Source of the DNA: Curtobacterium sp. VKM Ac-1395
Lineage (GTDB): Bacteria > Actinomycetota > Actinomycetes > Actinomycetales > Microbacteriaceae
Direction: 5' to 3'
DNA length: 64,000 nt
Assembly: GCF_015350975.1 (NCBI RefSeq)
Contig: NZ_JADKRX010000008.1
Location: forward strand, 23,347 to 87,346
Positions 43,439 through 53,071 of the stretch are shown in pieces. The stretch's first letter is position 1, and each line of letters begins with the position of its first letter. The position numbers were made by a program, and so were the translations under genes. The notes below the pieces were generated by a model. That model searched no databases and had not been told where the DNA came from. It saw nothing but the letters and a program-made list of their open reading frames with translations.

Positions 43439-43468
43439 ACCGTAGCACGGTAATTGTCAGACTGACAA
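43439..43468 (-). promoter_or_regulatory. Promoter and perfect 15-bp palindrome controlling the NAD salvage operon
   Basis: On the minus strand -35 TTGTCA (43463-43468), 18-base spacer, -10 TACGGT (43439-43444), then 6 bases to the ATG. TTGTCAG-A-CTGACAA (43454-43468) is a perfect inverted repeat with a single central base that contains the -35, a classical repressor position. The NrtR-like protein encoded at the end of the operon is the natural candidate. Confidence 0.8.
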
Positions 43469-43476
43469 GAACTTGG

Positions 43477-44241
43477 TCAGTGTCGGTCGGCCATGCGACG
43501 CATCGCGCGGAGCAGCAGCGGTCCCGGCAGGCGCAGGAGCGCACCCGGTACGACCGCACGCACCCGGCGCAGCCCGGTCGTCACCCGGCGGAAGCGGCGT
43601 TCCTCCCGAGGGCCCCAGGCGAAGCCGTACTGCAAACGCACGGGGTCCGGCAGCAGCCCGACGGTGACGATCCGGACGAGGGGCATCGCGGCGCGCACCC
43701 AGAACGGTGCGAATCGTGGGTGCAGCAGGTCGCGGACGACCCCGCGGGCGTCGTCCGTCACGTGGAGGGTCGCCAGGGTGCGGTCCCAGTAGGCCTCGAA
43801 GGCGGTGACCGAGTCCGGCCAGTGGTCCGCGGGGACTCGCAGCGCGACGCCGAGGGGCGCGTACGCATCGAGCACCCGCTGGGCCAGGTCGGCGGGGACC
43901 TGGTCGCCGAAGGCGTCGTGCGCACGGAGCGCCGAGTCGTAGAGCGTCGCCGCGACCCAGAGCTGCCGGTCGACGTCGTCCGCGCCGGCGACGGGCGCGT
44001 GCGCCCGGTCCACGAACGCGGTCGCCGTGGCCGCATCCGCCGGCGAGCCGATCACCACCGCGTAGACGTACATCAGCGTGTGGGCGAGCCGCTGCTGCGG
44101 GCGCCTGGCGAAGTCGGAGTGCCGGCGGACGCCGGCTGCGACCACCGGGTCCGCGATCTGCAGCAGGATCGCGCGCCCGCCGGCGAGGACGGGCGTGCTG
44201 TCGGCGAGGAAGCGGGCGAGGGCGTGGTCCCGGCCACGCAC
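43477..44241 (-). CDS. MpaB/DUF2236-family oxygenase-like protein
   Basis: A 254-residue protein of the DUF2236 family, related to the latex-clearing (rubber oxygenase) and mycophenolate MpaB proteins, which are haem-dependent or oxygenase-like. GGRAILLQIADPVVAAGVRRHSDFARRP is the family start, DRQLWVAATLYDSALRAHD the central motif, and PFWVRAAMPLVRIVTVGLLP a late conserved stretch. GTG 44241 is preferred over upstream GTG 44298 because a dispersed repeat hairpin occupies 44242-44287 and family proteins begin shortly before GGRA. Ends 45 bases before prs, partly within reach of its operator. Substrate unknown. Confidence 0.85.
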   Translation of the reverse strand: MRGRDHALARFLADSTPVLAGGRAILLQIADPVVAAGVRRHSDFARRPQQRLAHTLMYVYAVVIGSPADAATATAFVDRAHAPVAGADDVDRQLWVAATLYDSALRAHDAFGDQVPADLAQRVLDAYAPLGVALRVPADHWPDSVTAFEAYWDRTLATLHVTDDARGVVRDLLHPRFAPFWVRAAMPLVRIVTVGLLPDPVRLQYGFAWGPREERRFRRVTTGLRRVRAVVPGALLRLPGPLLLRAMRRMADRH

Positions 44242-44287
44242 CGGACGGGAGGCTCGGTGCGCGTCCGGCGCCGAGCCTCCCGACCGG
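44241..44287. terminator. GGGAGGCTCGG-type hairpin between the acidic-protein and MpaB genes
   Basis: GGGAGGCTCGG (44247-44257) faces CCGAGCCTCCC (44271-44281); the stem extends outward to 44241/44287 with one A-A mismatch. Both flanking genes are on the minus strand, so it can terminate the acidic-protein transcript; it abuts the chosen MpaB start. Confidence 0.8.
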
Positions 44288-44327
44288 CCACTGCTCACGG
44301 CACCGTCATCGCGCGCCGGGGTGCCGC

Positions 44328-44621
44328 TCAGAGCGGCTTCGTGCCGAGGTCGTTCCCGAGGTCGGGGCGCTCGGAGTCGTCGTCGTGCTCCCACAGGTCG
44401 GCCGAGGCCTCGCGCGGTGCACCGCCGGTGGGGCCGTCGTCGGTGCCGTCACCCGGCTGCGGCTCGACGGTCTCGCCCGCGACGGCGTCGTTCGTGACGG
44501 TCTCGAGGGACTCCTCGGTCTCGTCGACCTCGTACGGGCCGACGTGCTCGCGGTCGATGTCGTCGTCACGGCGTGCCTGGGAGTCGAAGTCGTCGACGGG
44601 GCTGATGCCGGGGTCGCTCAT
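44328..44621 (-). CDS. Small acidic protein, unknown function
   Basis: A 97-residue, highly acidic protein (Asp/Glu about a quarter of residues) with no hydrophobic core, probably disordered: SDPGISPVDDFDSQARRDDD, then EVDETEESLETVTNDAVAGE. I do not recognise a family. ATG 44621 has AAGGAG at 8-base spacing, a strong ribosome site by local standards, and codon usage fits. It stands alone between RecQ and the MpaB gene. The upstream in-frame extension to 44717 has a basic, non-coding look. Gap 44622-44832 holds the RecQ terminator. Confidence 0.75.
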   Translation of the reverse strand: MSDPGISPVDDFDSQARRDDDIDREHVGPYEVDETEESLETVTNDAVAGETVEPQPGDGTDDGPTGGAPREASADLWEHDDDSERPDLGNDLGTKPL

Positions 44622-44777
44622 GGTGGTTCTCCTTCGGTCGGGCTTCCTGGATACGCCCCGGGCACTGGACGCACCCCGAACGCCGCGGACCCGGGTGCGT
44701 CGTCGCCCGGCGTTCACCGGCGCGTCACCGGGTGGTCATGACGACCCGGCACACTCGCCTCTGCTCGGGGGAGTGGA

Positions 44778-44811
44778 GCGCGGTCGCCGCCGTCTGGTGG
44801 AGCGACCGCGC
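44778..44811 (-). terminator. Terminator of recQ
   Basis: Perfect 10-bp stem GCGCGGTCGC / GCGACCGCGC (44778-44787 with 44802-44811), loop 14, just beyond the recQ stop; TCCCCCCG follows on the plus strand. Confidence 0.75.
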
Positions 44812-44832
44812 GTCCCCCCGGTGGGCGTCGGC

Positions 44833-46458
44833 TCAGACCCGTTCGAGCAGCCCGCGCTCCTCGACGTCCGCCAGGGCGAGGGTCCGGTAGCCGGCCGACT
44901 CGAAGAAGACCGTCAGCCGGTCGTCCTCGGTGCTCATGACGGTGCCGTGGCCCCACTGCGAGTGCTCCACCGCGGCGTCCGGCGGCCACTCGGCGTCGTG
45001 GCTGCCGTCGGCCGCGTGCGTCTGCTCCGCCGTGCCGGACGTGCACGTGTCGCAGTTGCCGCAGGGCTCGGGCAGCTCGTCGCCGAAGTACCCGAGCAGG
45101 AACTGGCGACGGCAGCCGTTCGTCTCGGCGAACTGGCGCATCATCGCGATCCGGGACTCCTCGATCTGCTCCCGCTCCCTGGCGCGCTCCTTCGCGGCGC
45201 TGACGGCGGCGTCGGCGCTCGCCGGTGCGTCGTCGGCACGGGCGATGCCGTCGTGCCCGTCGACCAGGACGCCGGCGTCGATGAGGGCGTTCGCGGCGCG
45301 GCCGGCGGTGCGGGCGGCCATGCCGGACGCGTCCGGCAGTGCCGAGCGGGCGATCGCGCCGTCCTCGGGCACCGCGTCGAACACCGCGCGCAGCGACTTC
45401 GGCGCGGGGCTGCCGGAAGCGAAGAACCGGCGCAGGCCGAGGTCCTCGGCGCGGTAGTGCAGGGTCGCGAGGGCGGCGTCGCCGTCACGGCCGGCGCGAC
45501 CGACCTCCTGGTAGTAGGCGTCGACCGACTCGGGCACGTCCGCGTGCACGACGAAGCGGACGTCGGCCTTGTCGATCCCCATGCCGAACGCGCTCGTCGC
45601 GACGACGACTTCGACTGACCCGTCGTGGAACCCGGCGAGGACGCGCTCGCGGTCCTTCACCCGGAGACCCGCGTGGTACGGCTGGGCGACCCGCCCGCTC
45701 TCCACGAGCTCGTCCGCGTAGACGAGGGTCTCGGCCCGGGTGGCGACGTAGACGATGCCGACGCCCTGGAGACCGGCGACCTGGTCGACGACGGCCTCGC
45801 GCTTGGCGTCCTCGTCCTGGTGACGGCGCACCTCGAGCCGCAGCTCCGGCCGGTCGAACCCGGCGGCGAGCACCAGCGGGTCCCGCATGCCGAGCCGGGC
45901 GACGACGTCGTCCCGCACGGGGGCGGAACCCGTCGCGGTGAGCGCGAGGACCGGCGGGCGTCCGAGACGCTCGATCGCCTCGCCGAGCCCGAGGTAGTCC
46001 GGGCGGAAGTCGTGCCCCCACGAGGACACGCAGTGTGCCTCGTCGACGGCGACCAGAGCGACCCCGGCTGCGCGGAGCCGCTCCTGCACGTCCTCCTTCG
46101 CCAGCTGCTCGGGTGCGAGGAACACGTAGCGGACCTCGCCCGCCGTGACCGCGTCCCACGCCTCGGTCAGGTCGCGGGAGCGCTTCGTGGCGTTCACCGT
46201 GACGGCCCGCGGGGCGTCGGGGTGCTCCGCGAGGCCGACCACCTGGTCCTCCTGCAGGGCGACGAGCGGCGAGACGACGAGCACGAGCCCGTCGAGCGCC
46301 AGACCGGCCACCTGGTAGGTGGCGGACTTGCCGGAGCCGGTCGGCATCACGGCCAGGGCGTCGCGCCCCTCGAGGACGGCGTCGATGACCGTCTGCTGGT
46401 CCGTGCGGAGCTGCCAGCCGAAGACGTCGGCGGCCTGGGAGCGGAGTGCGTCGTGCAT
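44833..46458 (-). CDS. recQ: RecQ-family ATP-dependent DNA helicase
   Basis: A 541-residue superfamily 2 helicase. Motif I AVMPTGSGKSATYQV, aromatic-rich and DEAH-type motif II AVDEAHCVSSWGHDFRPDY, motif III LALTATGS, motif V VATSAFGMGIDKADVRFVVH, motif VI YYQEVGRAGRDG. The zinc-binding part has cysteines in NGCRRQ and CGNCDTC. There is no HRDC domain; instead the C-terminus (about 490-541) has the Tudor/SH3-like sequence VEHSQWGHGTVMSTEDDRLT, resembling the end of PcrA at 35521. ATG 46458 lies 6 bases after CACGGT (minus strand), compatible with a leaderless start. Divergent from sucC. Confidence 0.94.
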   Translation of the reverse strand: MHDALRSQAADVFGWQLRTDQQTVIDAVLEGRDALAVMPTGSGKSATYQVAGLALDGLVLVVSPLVALQEDQVVGLAEHPDAPRAVTVNATKRSRDLTEAWDAVTAGEVRYVFLAPEQLAKEDVQERLRAAGVALVAVDEAHCVSSWGHDFRPDYLGLGEAIERLGRPPVLALTATGSAPVRDDVVARLGMRDPLVLAAGFDRPELRLEVRRHQDEDAKREAVVDQVAGLQGVGIVYVATRAETLVYADELVESGRVAQPYHAGLRVKDRERVLAGFHDGSVEVVVATSAFGMGIDKADVRFVVHADVPESVDAYYQEVGRAGRDGDAALATLHYRAEDLGLRRFFASGSPAPKSLRAVFDAVPEDGAIARSALPDASGMAARTAGRAANALIDAGVLVDGHDGIARADDAPASADAAVSAAKERAREREQIEESRIAMMRQFAETNGCRRQFLLGYFGDELPEPCGNCDTCTSGTAEQTHAADGSHDAEWPPDAAVEHSQWGHGTVMSTEDDRLTVFFESAGYRTLALADVEERGLLERV

Positions 46459-46688
46459 CGGTCCACCGTGCCGAGCGGCTGCTTGCGGTCCGCTCGGCAG
46501 TGCGCGACACGGCCACGGGTGCGCGTCGTGGCCATCGGACGGCTCGGGGCCCGGCGCACCCGGCGTTCACCCGCCACCGCTAGGCTCGGTCACGGCCGTT
46601 GTCTCGACATCGAGCGACCCTCGATGCTGAGCGCTGCGACCGGATGACCGATGCCGATCGCACGACACCGTGCGGGAAGAAGAACAGC

Positions 46689-47858
46689 GTGGATCTTTTC
46701 GAGTACCAGGCCAGGGACCTCTTCGAGTCCTACGGCGTCCCTGTGCTGCAGGGCATCATCGCCGACACCCCAGAGCAGGCGAAGGCAGCAGCCGAGCAGA
46801 TCGGCGGCGTGGTCGTCGTCAAGGCGCAGGTGAAGGTCGGCGGCCGCGGCAAGGCCGGCGGCGTCAAGGTCGCGAAGACCCCCGACGAGGCCTTCGAGCA
46901 CGCGCAGGCGATCCTCGGCCTCGACATCAAGGGCCACACCGTGCAGCGCGTCATGGTCGCCCAGGGCGCCGACATCGCCGAGGAGTTCTACTTCTCCGTG
47001 CTCCTCGACCGCGCCAACCGCTCCTACCTGTCGCTCGTCAGCGTCGAGGGCGGCATGGAGATCGAGCAGCTCGCGGTGGAGAAGCCCGAGGCGCTCGCCC
47101 GCGTCGAGGTCAACCCGCTGACCGGCATCAACCAGGAAGCAGGCGAGGCCATCGCCCGCCAAGCCGGCTTCCCCGACGAGCTCGTCGAGCAGGTCGCGAG
47201 CGTCTTCGTGAAGCTCTACGACGTCTTCGCCGGCGAGGACGCCACCCTGGTCGAGGTCAACCCCCTCGTCCGCACGGGTGACGGCCAGATCGTCGCGCTC
47301 GACGGCAAGGTCACCCTCGACGAGAACGCCGACTTCCGGCACGCGAACCACCAGGCGCTCGAGGACACCGCGAGCGAGGACCCGCTCGAGGCCAAGGCGA
47401 AGGCGCACGGCCTCAACTACGTCAAGCTCGACGGCCAGGTCGGCGTCATCGGCAACGGCGCGGGGCTCGTCATGTCGACGCTCGACGTCGTCGCCTACGC
47501 CGGTGAGCGCCACGGCGGCGTGAAGCCCGCCAACTTCCTCGACATCGGCGGCGGCGCCTCGGCCGAGGTCATGGCCAACGGCCTCGACGTCATCCTCGGC
47601 GACCCGCAGGTCAAGAGCGTCTTCGTGAACGTCTTCGGCGGCATCACCGCCTGCGACGCCGTCGCGAACGGCATCGTCGCCGCGCTGGGCATCCTCGGCG
47701 ACGCGGCCACCAAGCCGCTCGTCGTCCGCCTGGACGGCAACAACGTGGAAGAGGGCCGACGGATCCTGGCGGAGGCAGCGCACCCGCTCGTCACCGTCGC
47801 CGCGACCATGGACGACGCGGCCGAGAAGGCCGCCGAACTCGCCGCTGCCGCGGCCTGA
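46689..47858 (+). CDS. sucC: Succinyl-CoA synthetase (ADP-forming), beta subunit
   Basis: A 389-residue ATP-grasp subunit of the citric-acid-cycle enzyme converting succinyl-CoA to succinate with ATP formation. N-terminus [39 protein letters not shown] (ATP-grasp); [40 protein letters not shown] (subunit interface). GTG 46689 after GGAAGAAG is the only start giving the standard N-terminus; upstream in-frame sequence is leader. TAGGCT (46581-46586) is a candidate -10, giving a leader of roughly 95 bases that contains a CATCGAG/CTCGATG hairpin. sucD follows after 11 bases. Confidence 0.97.
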   Translation: MDLFEYQARDLFESYGVPVLQGIIADTPEQAKAAAEQIGGVVVVKAQVKVGGRGKAGGVKVAKTPDEAFEHAQAILGLDIKGHTVQRVMVAQGADIAEEFYFSVLLDRANRSYLSLVSVEGGMEIEQLAVEKPEALARVEVNPLTGINQEAGEAIARQAGFPDELVEQVASVFVKLYDVFAGEDATLVEVNPLVRTGDGQIVALDGKVTLDENADFRHANHQALEDTASEDPLEAKAKAHGLNYVKLDGQVGVIGNGAGLVMSTLDVVAYAGERHGGVKPANFLDIGGGASAEVMANGLDVILGDPQVKSVFVNVFGGITACDAVANGIVAALGILGDAATKPLVVRLDGNNVEEGRRILAEAAHPLVTVAATMDDAAEKAAELAAAAA

Positions 47859-47869
47859 AGGGACTGACC

Positions 47870-48757
47870 ATGTCGATCTTCCTCACCAAGGACTCCAAGG
47901 TCATCGTCCAGGGCATCACCGGCGGCGAGGGCACCAAGCACACCGCCCTGATGCTCAAGGCCGGCACGCAGGTCGTGGGCGGCGTCAACGCCCGCAAGGC
48001 CGGCACGACCGTCACCCACGGCGACGTCGAGCTGCCCGTCTTCGGCTCGGTGCGCGAGGCCGTCGACACCACCGGTGCCGACGTCTCGATCGTCTTCGTC
48101 CCGCCGGCGTTCGCGAAGGACGCCGTGATGGAGGCCATCGACGCCGAGGTCCCCCTCGTCGTCGTCATCACCGAGGGCATCCCCGTGCAGGACTCCGCGG
48201 AGTTCTGGGCACACGCCAAGGCCCTCGGCGAGAAGACCCGCATCATCGGGCCGAACTGCCCCGGCATCATCACCCCGGGGGAGTCGCTCGTCGGCATCAC
48301 CCCGGCGACGATCACCGGCAAGGGCCCGATCGGCCTCGTCTCGAAGTCGGGCACCCTGACCTACCAGATGATGTACGAGCTGCGTGACCTGGGCTTCTCG
48401 ACCGCCATCGGCATCGGCGGCGACCCGGTCGTCGGGACGACGCACATCGACGCGCTCGCCGCGTTCGAGGCCGACCCCGAGACCGAGGCCATCGTGATGA
48501 TCGGCGAGATCGGTGGCGACGCCGAGGAGCGCGCGGCCGAGTACATCAAGGCGCACGTCACCAAGCCGGTCGTCGGCTACGTCGCGGGCTTCACCGCGCC
48601 GGAGGGCAAGACGATGGGCCACGCCGGCGCGATCGTGTCCGGTTCCGCCGGCACGGCCGAGGCGAAGAAGCAGGCCCTCGAGGCCGCTGGCGTCAAGGTC
48701 GGCAAGACGCCGTCCGAGACCGCCGCGCTGCTGCGCGAGGTGGTCGCCGCTCGCTGA
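47870..48757 (+). CDS. sucD: Succinyl-CoA synthetase, alpha subunit
   Basis: A 295-residue CoA-binding, phosphohistidine-bearing subunit. CoA domain with [20 protein letters not shown] and [18 protein letters not shown]; the phosphorylated histidine lies in [23 protein letters not shown] 47870 with GAAGGGA upstream. The order sucC-sucD-perM-purN-purH is shared with mycobacteria, supporting ancestral placement. A strong hairpin terminator built from the dispersed repeat follows at 48768. Confidence 0.97.
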   Translation: MSIFLTKDSKVIVQGITGGEGTKHTALMLKAGTQVVGGVNARKAGTTVTHGDVELPVFGSVREAVDTTGADVSIVFVPPAFAKDAVMEAIDAEVPLVVVITEGIPVQDSAEFWAHAKALGEKTRIIGPNCPGIITPGESLVGITPATITGKGPIGLVSKSGTLTYQMMYELRDLGFSTAIGIGGDPVVGTTHIDALAAFEADPETEAIVMIGEIGGDAEERAAEYIKAHVTKPVVGYVAGFTAPEGKTMGHAGAIVSGSAGTAEAKKQALEAAGVKVGKTPSETAALLREVVAAR

Positions 48758-48767
48758 GCGGTGTGCT

Positions 48768-48808
48768 GACGGGAGGCTCGGTGCGGGTTCCGCGCCGAGC
48801 CTCCCGTC
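48768..48808 (+). terminator. sucCD terminator made of the GGGAGGCTCGG repeat
   Basis: 18-bp stem (48768-48785 with 48791-48808; one wobble) and loop GGTTC, 11 bases after sucD. The arms contain GGGAGGCTCGG and CCGAGCCTCCC. Confidence 0.92.
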
Positions 48809-48840
48809 GTTCCCGTGGCCGGGCACGTATCCTCGCTGCG

Positions 48841-50793
48841 ATGAACCGCCTGGGAACCGCTCTGCTCGCCGCCGTCGAGGCGCTCGTGACGGTCGGCGTG
48901 GGCGTCGGCATCGCGCTGGTGCCGCTGACCCTGCTCTGGGGCTTCGAGTACGGCCTGCAGGTCGACTGGGACGTCTTCTGGAAGGCCGCCGGCAGCGTGT
49001 GGCTCGTCGGGCACGGCGTCGACGTGACGTTCCTGCTCGGCTCGGCGGTCGCGAAGGCCTCCGGCGTGAGCGGCGCCGCGGCCCCGATCCCGGTGACGCT
49101 CGCGGCGCTCGGCTTCGCCGTCGTGACGGTCTGGCTCGGCGCCCGTGCCGGCCGACGCTTCGCCGAGACGGAGCACCGCGTGACCGGGGTGCTCGTCGGC
49201 ACGGCCGCGGTGGCGCTGCTCGGACTCGGACTGGCGCTGTCCTCGACCTCCGCCGCGACGCAGCCGAGCGTGTGGCAGGCCGTCGTGTTCCCCGCGCTGT
49301 GGTTCGGGATCCCGGCGCTCGTCGCGGCCGAGGTCTGCCGTCGGCGCCGCGGGCTCGGCCCCGACCCCGTCACCGCCCGTGTCCTCGACCAGCTCGACCG
49401 GGTGCCCGCGGTGTGGCGCTCGATCGCGGGCTTCGGGCTCCGTGCCGGAACGGCCGCCACGGCGTGCGTGGTCGCCGCCGCCGGGATCCTGGTCGGCTTC
49501 CTGCTCCTCGGGTCCTTCGCCGAGGTCATCACGCTCTACGAACGCTCGCACGCCGGATTCCTCGGTGGCATCGCCCTGACCGTCGGGCAGCTCGCGTTCC
49601 TGCCCGACTTCGTCGCCTGGGCCACCGCGTGGCTCGTCGGTCCGGGCTTCGCCATCGGCACCGGGTCGAGTGTCTCGCCGATCGGCACCGCCCTCGGCCC
49701 GATCCCCGGTCTGCCCGTGTTCGGTGCCCTGCCGGCGTCCGGGCACACCTTCGGCCTGCTCTGGGTCCTCGTGCCGGTGCTGGCGGGCTTCGCGGCCGGC
49801 GGGTTCATGCGTCCGCGGCTCGTCCGTGCGCTCGGGTCCGCCGACAGCGCCCTGCACCGGGCACTCGGGGGCGTGGCCACCGGCATCGTCGCCGGGCTGC
49901 TCACGGGTGCGGTCGCCTGGGTGTCGTCGGGGTCGTTCGGACCCGGGCGTCTCGCCGACGTCGGACCCCACGCCCTGGTCGTCGGTGCCTTCGCCGCGCT
50001 CGAGGTCGGCGTGCCCGCGGTGGTCGCCCTCGCCGTCGGGCAGGACCTCGTCCGACTGCCCGAGCGCTCCTGGAGCCGGGAGCGTTGGCACGAGAGCGAC
50101 GAGCCCGTCGAGGTGCCGTCGGAGGGCTCGCTCCTCGACGCCCTCGAACGAGCCGGGGCCGGACGCACCACCGGTACGCACCGCTTCGTGGTCGAGGAGG
50201 CGCACCACCCGGTGGGCCGGACGACCGCGTCCGAGTCCGACACGGGCACGGAGACACCCACGACCGCACCCGCACTCGCAGCGGCCGACACGGACCGCCA
50301 CGTCGAGCTGCCGGACTGGGCGCGCACGGGCGGCGTCGCCGACGTGCCCGCGGACACGACCGAGCGCGCGGGCGGCATGCGTGACCGGCTCCGAGGTGCC
50401 GCGGACGGTGTGCGCGACCGTGCCGGGGGACTCAAGCAGCGCGCGGGTGGGCTGCGGAGCCGCGCCAGCGACCTGCGCGAGCGAGCCGGGGGCCTCCGCG
50501 ACCGCGTCACCGGAGCCGACGCCGAGCGCGCGGACACCACCCCGGACGACCGCCCGGACCGGCACCGCCCCGCGGCGCCCCAGGCAGCGGGGGCCCGTGA
50601 CGAGCAGCCCGCCTTCCCCTGGAGCACCGAGGAGTTCGTCGCCGGACGCGACGACGTCGACGAGCAGCCGGCAGCGCCGACGACCCCGGCCACCTCGACG
50701 ACCCCGACGACCCCGACGAAGCGCTGGGACCAGACCGACCAGGTGCCCGAGGACGAGCTGCCGTGGTGGCGCCGTCCACAGGGCGACCGCTGA
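48841..50793 (+). CDS. PerM-like cell-division membrane protein (DUF6350)
   Basis: A 650-residue protein. Residues 1 to ~410 hold about ten helices (e.g. ALVTVGVGVGIALVPLTLLW, GTAATACVVAAAGILVGFLL), matching the DUF6350 family that includes mycobacterial PerM (Rv0955), a protein supporting FtsB and cell division under stress. The remaining ~240 residues are cytosolic and disordered, with five to six copies of a short amphipathic unit (RDRAGGLKQRAGGLRSRA-like) around residues 515-565. ATG 48841 is 7 bases after TATCCT (48828-48833). Position between sucD and purN is the same as in mycobacteria. Function by homology only. Confidence 0.88.
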   Translation: MNRLGTALLAAVEALVTVGVGVGIALVPLTLLWGFEYGLQVDWDVFWKAAGSVWLVGHGVDVTFLLGSAVAKASGVSGAAAPIPVTLAALGFAVVTVWLGARAGRRFAETEHRVTGVLVGTAAVALLGLGLALSSTSAATQPSVWQAVVFPALWFGIPALVAAEVCRRRRGLGPDPVTARVLDQLDRVPAVWRSIAGFGLRAGTAATACVVAAAGILVGFLLLGSFAEVITLYERSHAGFLGGIALTVGQLAFLPDFVAWATAWLVGPGFAIGTGSSVSPIGTALGPIPGLPVFGALPASGHTFGLLWVLVPVLAGFAAGGFMRPRLVRALGSADSALHRALGGVATGIVAGLLTGAVAWVSSGSFGPGRLADVGPHALVVGAFAALEVGVPAVVALAVGQDLVRLPERSWSRERWHESDEPVEVPSEGSLLDALERAGAGRTTGTHRFVVEEAHHPVGRTTASESDTGTETPTTAPALAAADTDRHVELPDWARTGGVADVPADTTERAGGMRDRLRGAADGVRDRAGGLKQRAGGLRSRASDLRERAGGLRDRVTGADAERADTTPDDRPDRHRPAAPQAAGARDEQPAFPWSTEEFVAGRDDVDEQPAAPTTPATSTTPTTPTKRWDQTDQVPEDELPWWRRPQGDR

Positions 50794-50832
50794 CGGCGTC
50801 GCACGGCGCACCCCGCCGCTAGGCTGGTGGAC

Positions 50833-51426
50833 GTGCTCGAACTGGTCGTCCTGATCTCCGGTACCGGCTCGAACCTCCGGGCCCTGCTCGAGGCGACCCG
50901 GCACGCCGACTACCCCGCCCGCGTCGTCGCGATCGGTGCCGACCGCGACGCCGAAGGACTCGGCCTCGGCGAGGAGTACTCGATCCCCACGTTCTCGGTG
51001 CCCTTCGCGCGGTACGACTCCCGCGCCGCGTGGGGTCAGGCGCTCGCGGAGCAGATCCGGCCCTGGTCGCCGGACCTCCTCGTGCTCTCGGGGCTGATGC
51101 GCCTGCTGCCGCCGTCGGTCGTGTCCGAGTTCGGCCCCGGGATCATCAACACCCACCCCGCGTACCTGCCCGAGTTCCCCGGGGCGCACGGTGTCCGCGA
51201 CGCCCTCGCCGCCGGGGTCACCGAGACCGGCGCCAGCGTCATCAAGGTCGACGACGGCGTCGACAGCGGCCCGATCCTGGCGCAGGAGCGCGTCCCGGTG
51301 CTGCCGGGCGACTCCGAGTCGACGCTGCACGACCGCATCAAGCCCGTCGAGCGGCGCTTGCTCATCCAGACCGTCCTCGACATCGCCACCGGCACCACCG
51401 ACCTGAAGGGCACCACGAGCGCATGA
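50833..51426 (+). CDS. purN: Phosphoribosylglycinamide formyltransferase
   Basis: A 197-residue GAR transformylase of de novo purine synthesis, using 10-formyltetrahydrofolate. [16 protein letters not shown] (phosphate loop), the catalytic N-H pair in [17 protein letters not shown] and the catalytic D region [17 protein letters not shown]. Two GTGs compete: 50827 and 50833. TAGGCT (50820-50825) would leave one base before the first and seven before the second, so by the leaderless rule 50833 is preferred. The stop overlaps purH (ATGA). Confidence 0.95.
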   Translation: MLELVVLISGTGSNLRALLEATRHADYPARVVAIGADRDAEGLGLGEEYSIPTFSVPFARYDSRAAWGQALAEQIRPWSPDLLVLSGLMRLLPPSVVSEFGPGIINTHPAYLPEFPGAHGVRDALAAGVTETGASVIKVDDGVDSGPILAQERVPVLPGDSESTLHDRIKPVERRLLIQTVLDIATGTTDLKGTTSA

Positions 51427-53048
51427 GCGTCCACGCCGCCGACCCCAGCCTGTACCGCGAGCGGGACGTCGTCGCCGTGCGTCGTGCCCTCATCTCCGTG
51501 AGCGACAAGACCGGCCTGCTCGAGCTCGCCGGTGCCCTGGCCGACAGCGGCGTGGAGCTGGTGTCGACCGGGTCCACCGCGCAGACCATCCGCGACGCCG
51601 GGTACGCGGTCACCGACGTGGCGAGCGTCACGGGCTTCCCGGAGTCGCTCGACGGCCGCGTGAAGACCCTGCACCCCGCCGTGCACGCGGGGCTCCTCGC
51701 CGACCTGCGGCTGGCGTCGCACGAGCAGCAGCTCGCCGACCTGGGGATCCAGGCCTTCGAGCTCGTCGTGGTGAACCTGTACCCGTTCGTCGAGACGGTG
51801 GCGTCCGGTGCCGACACCGCGACGGTCGTGGAGAACGTCGACATCGGCGGCCCGGCGATGGTCCGCGCGTCCGCGAAGAACCACCCGAACGTGGCGATCG
51901 TCGTGTCGCCTTCCTCGTACGCCGAGGTGGTCGAGGCCGTCCGCGCCGGGGGCACCACCCTCGCGCTCCGCAAGCGCCTCGCCGCGCAGGCCTTCGCGCA
52001 CACCGCTGCGTACGACACCGCCGTGGCGTCGTACTTCGCGTCCGACGTGGTCGACGCCGAGCCGGTCGGGCACGACCTCGAGACCCCGGGGACCTTCGAG
52101 TCGCACCTGTCGTTCGGCGCGGACCTCGCCGCGACGCTCCGCTACGGCGAGAACGCCCACCAGGCCGCAGCGCTCTACACGCAGGCCGGCGGCACGGGGA
52201 TCGCGCAGGCGACGCAGCTGCACGGCAAGGAGATGTCCTACAACAACTACGTCGACGCCGACGCAGCGGTCCGCGCCGCGTACGACTTCACCGAGCCCGC
52301 GGTGGCGATCATCAAGCACGCCAACCCCTGCGGCATCGCGGTGGGTGCTGCCGACGCGGTCGACCCGATCGCGTCCGCACACGCTGCCGCCCACGCCTGC
52401 GACCCGCTGTCGGCGTTCGGCGGGGTCATCGCCGCCAACCGGCCGGTCACCGTGGCGATGGCCGAGACCGTGAAGGACATCTTCACCGAGGTCGTCGTCG
52501 CCCCGGGCTTCGACCCCGAGGCCCTCGAGATCCTGTCGCGGAAGAAGAACATCCGTCTGCTCACGCTGCCCGCGGACTTCGCCCTGGCCCCGCGCGAGGT
52601 CAAGCAGATCTCCGGCGGCTTCCTGGTGCAGGACGCCGACCGCTTCACGGCCTTCGACCAGTCGACGTGGGACCTCGTCGCGGGGGAGCCCGCCGACGAC
52701 GCCACCCTGGCCGACCTGGCGTTCGCGTGGAAGGCATCCCGCGCGGTCAAGTCGAACGGGATCCTGCTGGCGAACGCCGGCGCGAGCGTCGGGGTCGGCA
52801 TGGGCCAGGTCAACCGCGTGGACTCCTGCCACCTCGCGGTGAACCGTGCCGGTGACCGCGCTGCCGGGTCCGTCGCGGCGTCGGACGCCTTCTTCCCGTT
52901 CGCCGACGGCCTGCAGGTGCTGCTCGACGCCGGGGTCCGCGCGGTCGCCCAGCCCGGCGGCAGCGTCCGCGACGAAGAAGTGATCGCCGCGGCCACGGCT
53001 GCCGGCGTCACGATGTACTTCACCGGGGAGCGCCACTTCTTCCACTGA
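51423..53048 (+). CDS. purH: Bifunctional AICAR transformylase / IMP cyclohydrolase
   Basis: A 541-residue enzyme for the last two steps to IMP. The N-terminal cyclohydrolase domain begins [18 protein letters not shown] (MGS-like) and has [15 protein letters not shown]. The transformylase domain has the family motifs [33 protein letters not shown] and a C-terminal [13 protein letters not shown], with final [12 protein letters not shown] 51423 overlaps purN. It feeds IMP to GuaB of this window. No clear terminator follows; transcription may run into the leader region ahead of the ABC exporter. Confidence 0.98.
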   Translation: MSVHAADPSLYRERDVVAVRRALISVSDKTGLLELAGALADSGVELVSTGSTAQTIRDAGYAVTDVASVTGFPESLDGRVKTLHPAVHAGLLADLRLASHEQQLADLGIQAFELVVVNLYPFVETVASGADTATVVENVDIGGPAMVRASAKNHPNVAIVVSPSSYAEVVEAVRAGGTTLALRKRLAAQAFAHTAAYDTAVASYFASDVVDAEPVGHDLETPGTFESHLSFGADLAATLRYGENAHQAAALYTQAGGTGIAQATQLHGKEMSYNNYVDADAAVRAAYDFTEPAVAIIKHANPCGIAVGAADAVDPIASAHAAAHACDPLSAFGGVIAANRPVTVAMAETVKDIFTEVVVAPGFDPEALEILSRKKNIRLLTLPADFALAPREVKQISGGFLVQDADRFTAFDQSTWDLVAGEPADDATLADLAFAWKASRAVKSNGILLANAGASVGVGMGQVNRVDSCHLAVNRAGDRAAGSVAASDAFFPFADGLQVLLDAGVRAVAQPGGSVRDEEVIAAATAAGVTMYFTGERHFFH

Positions 53049-53071
53049 AGTGAACAAATCGCGACACCCCA

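Noticed and set aside
44242..44298. Longer N-terminus of the MpaB-type protein from GTG 44298
   Set aside because: The extra 19 codons are the dispersed GGGAGGCTCGG hairpin, which elsewhere is non-coding.
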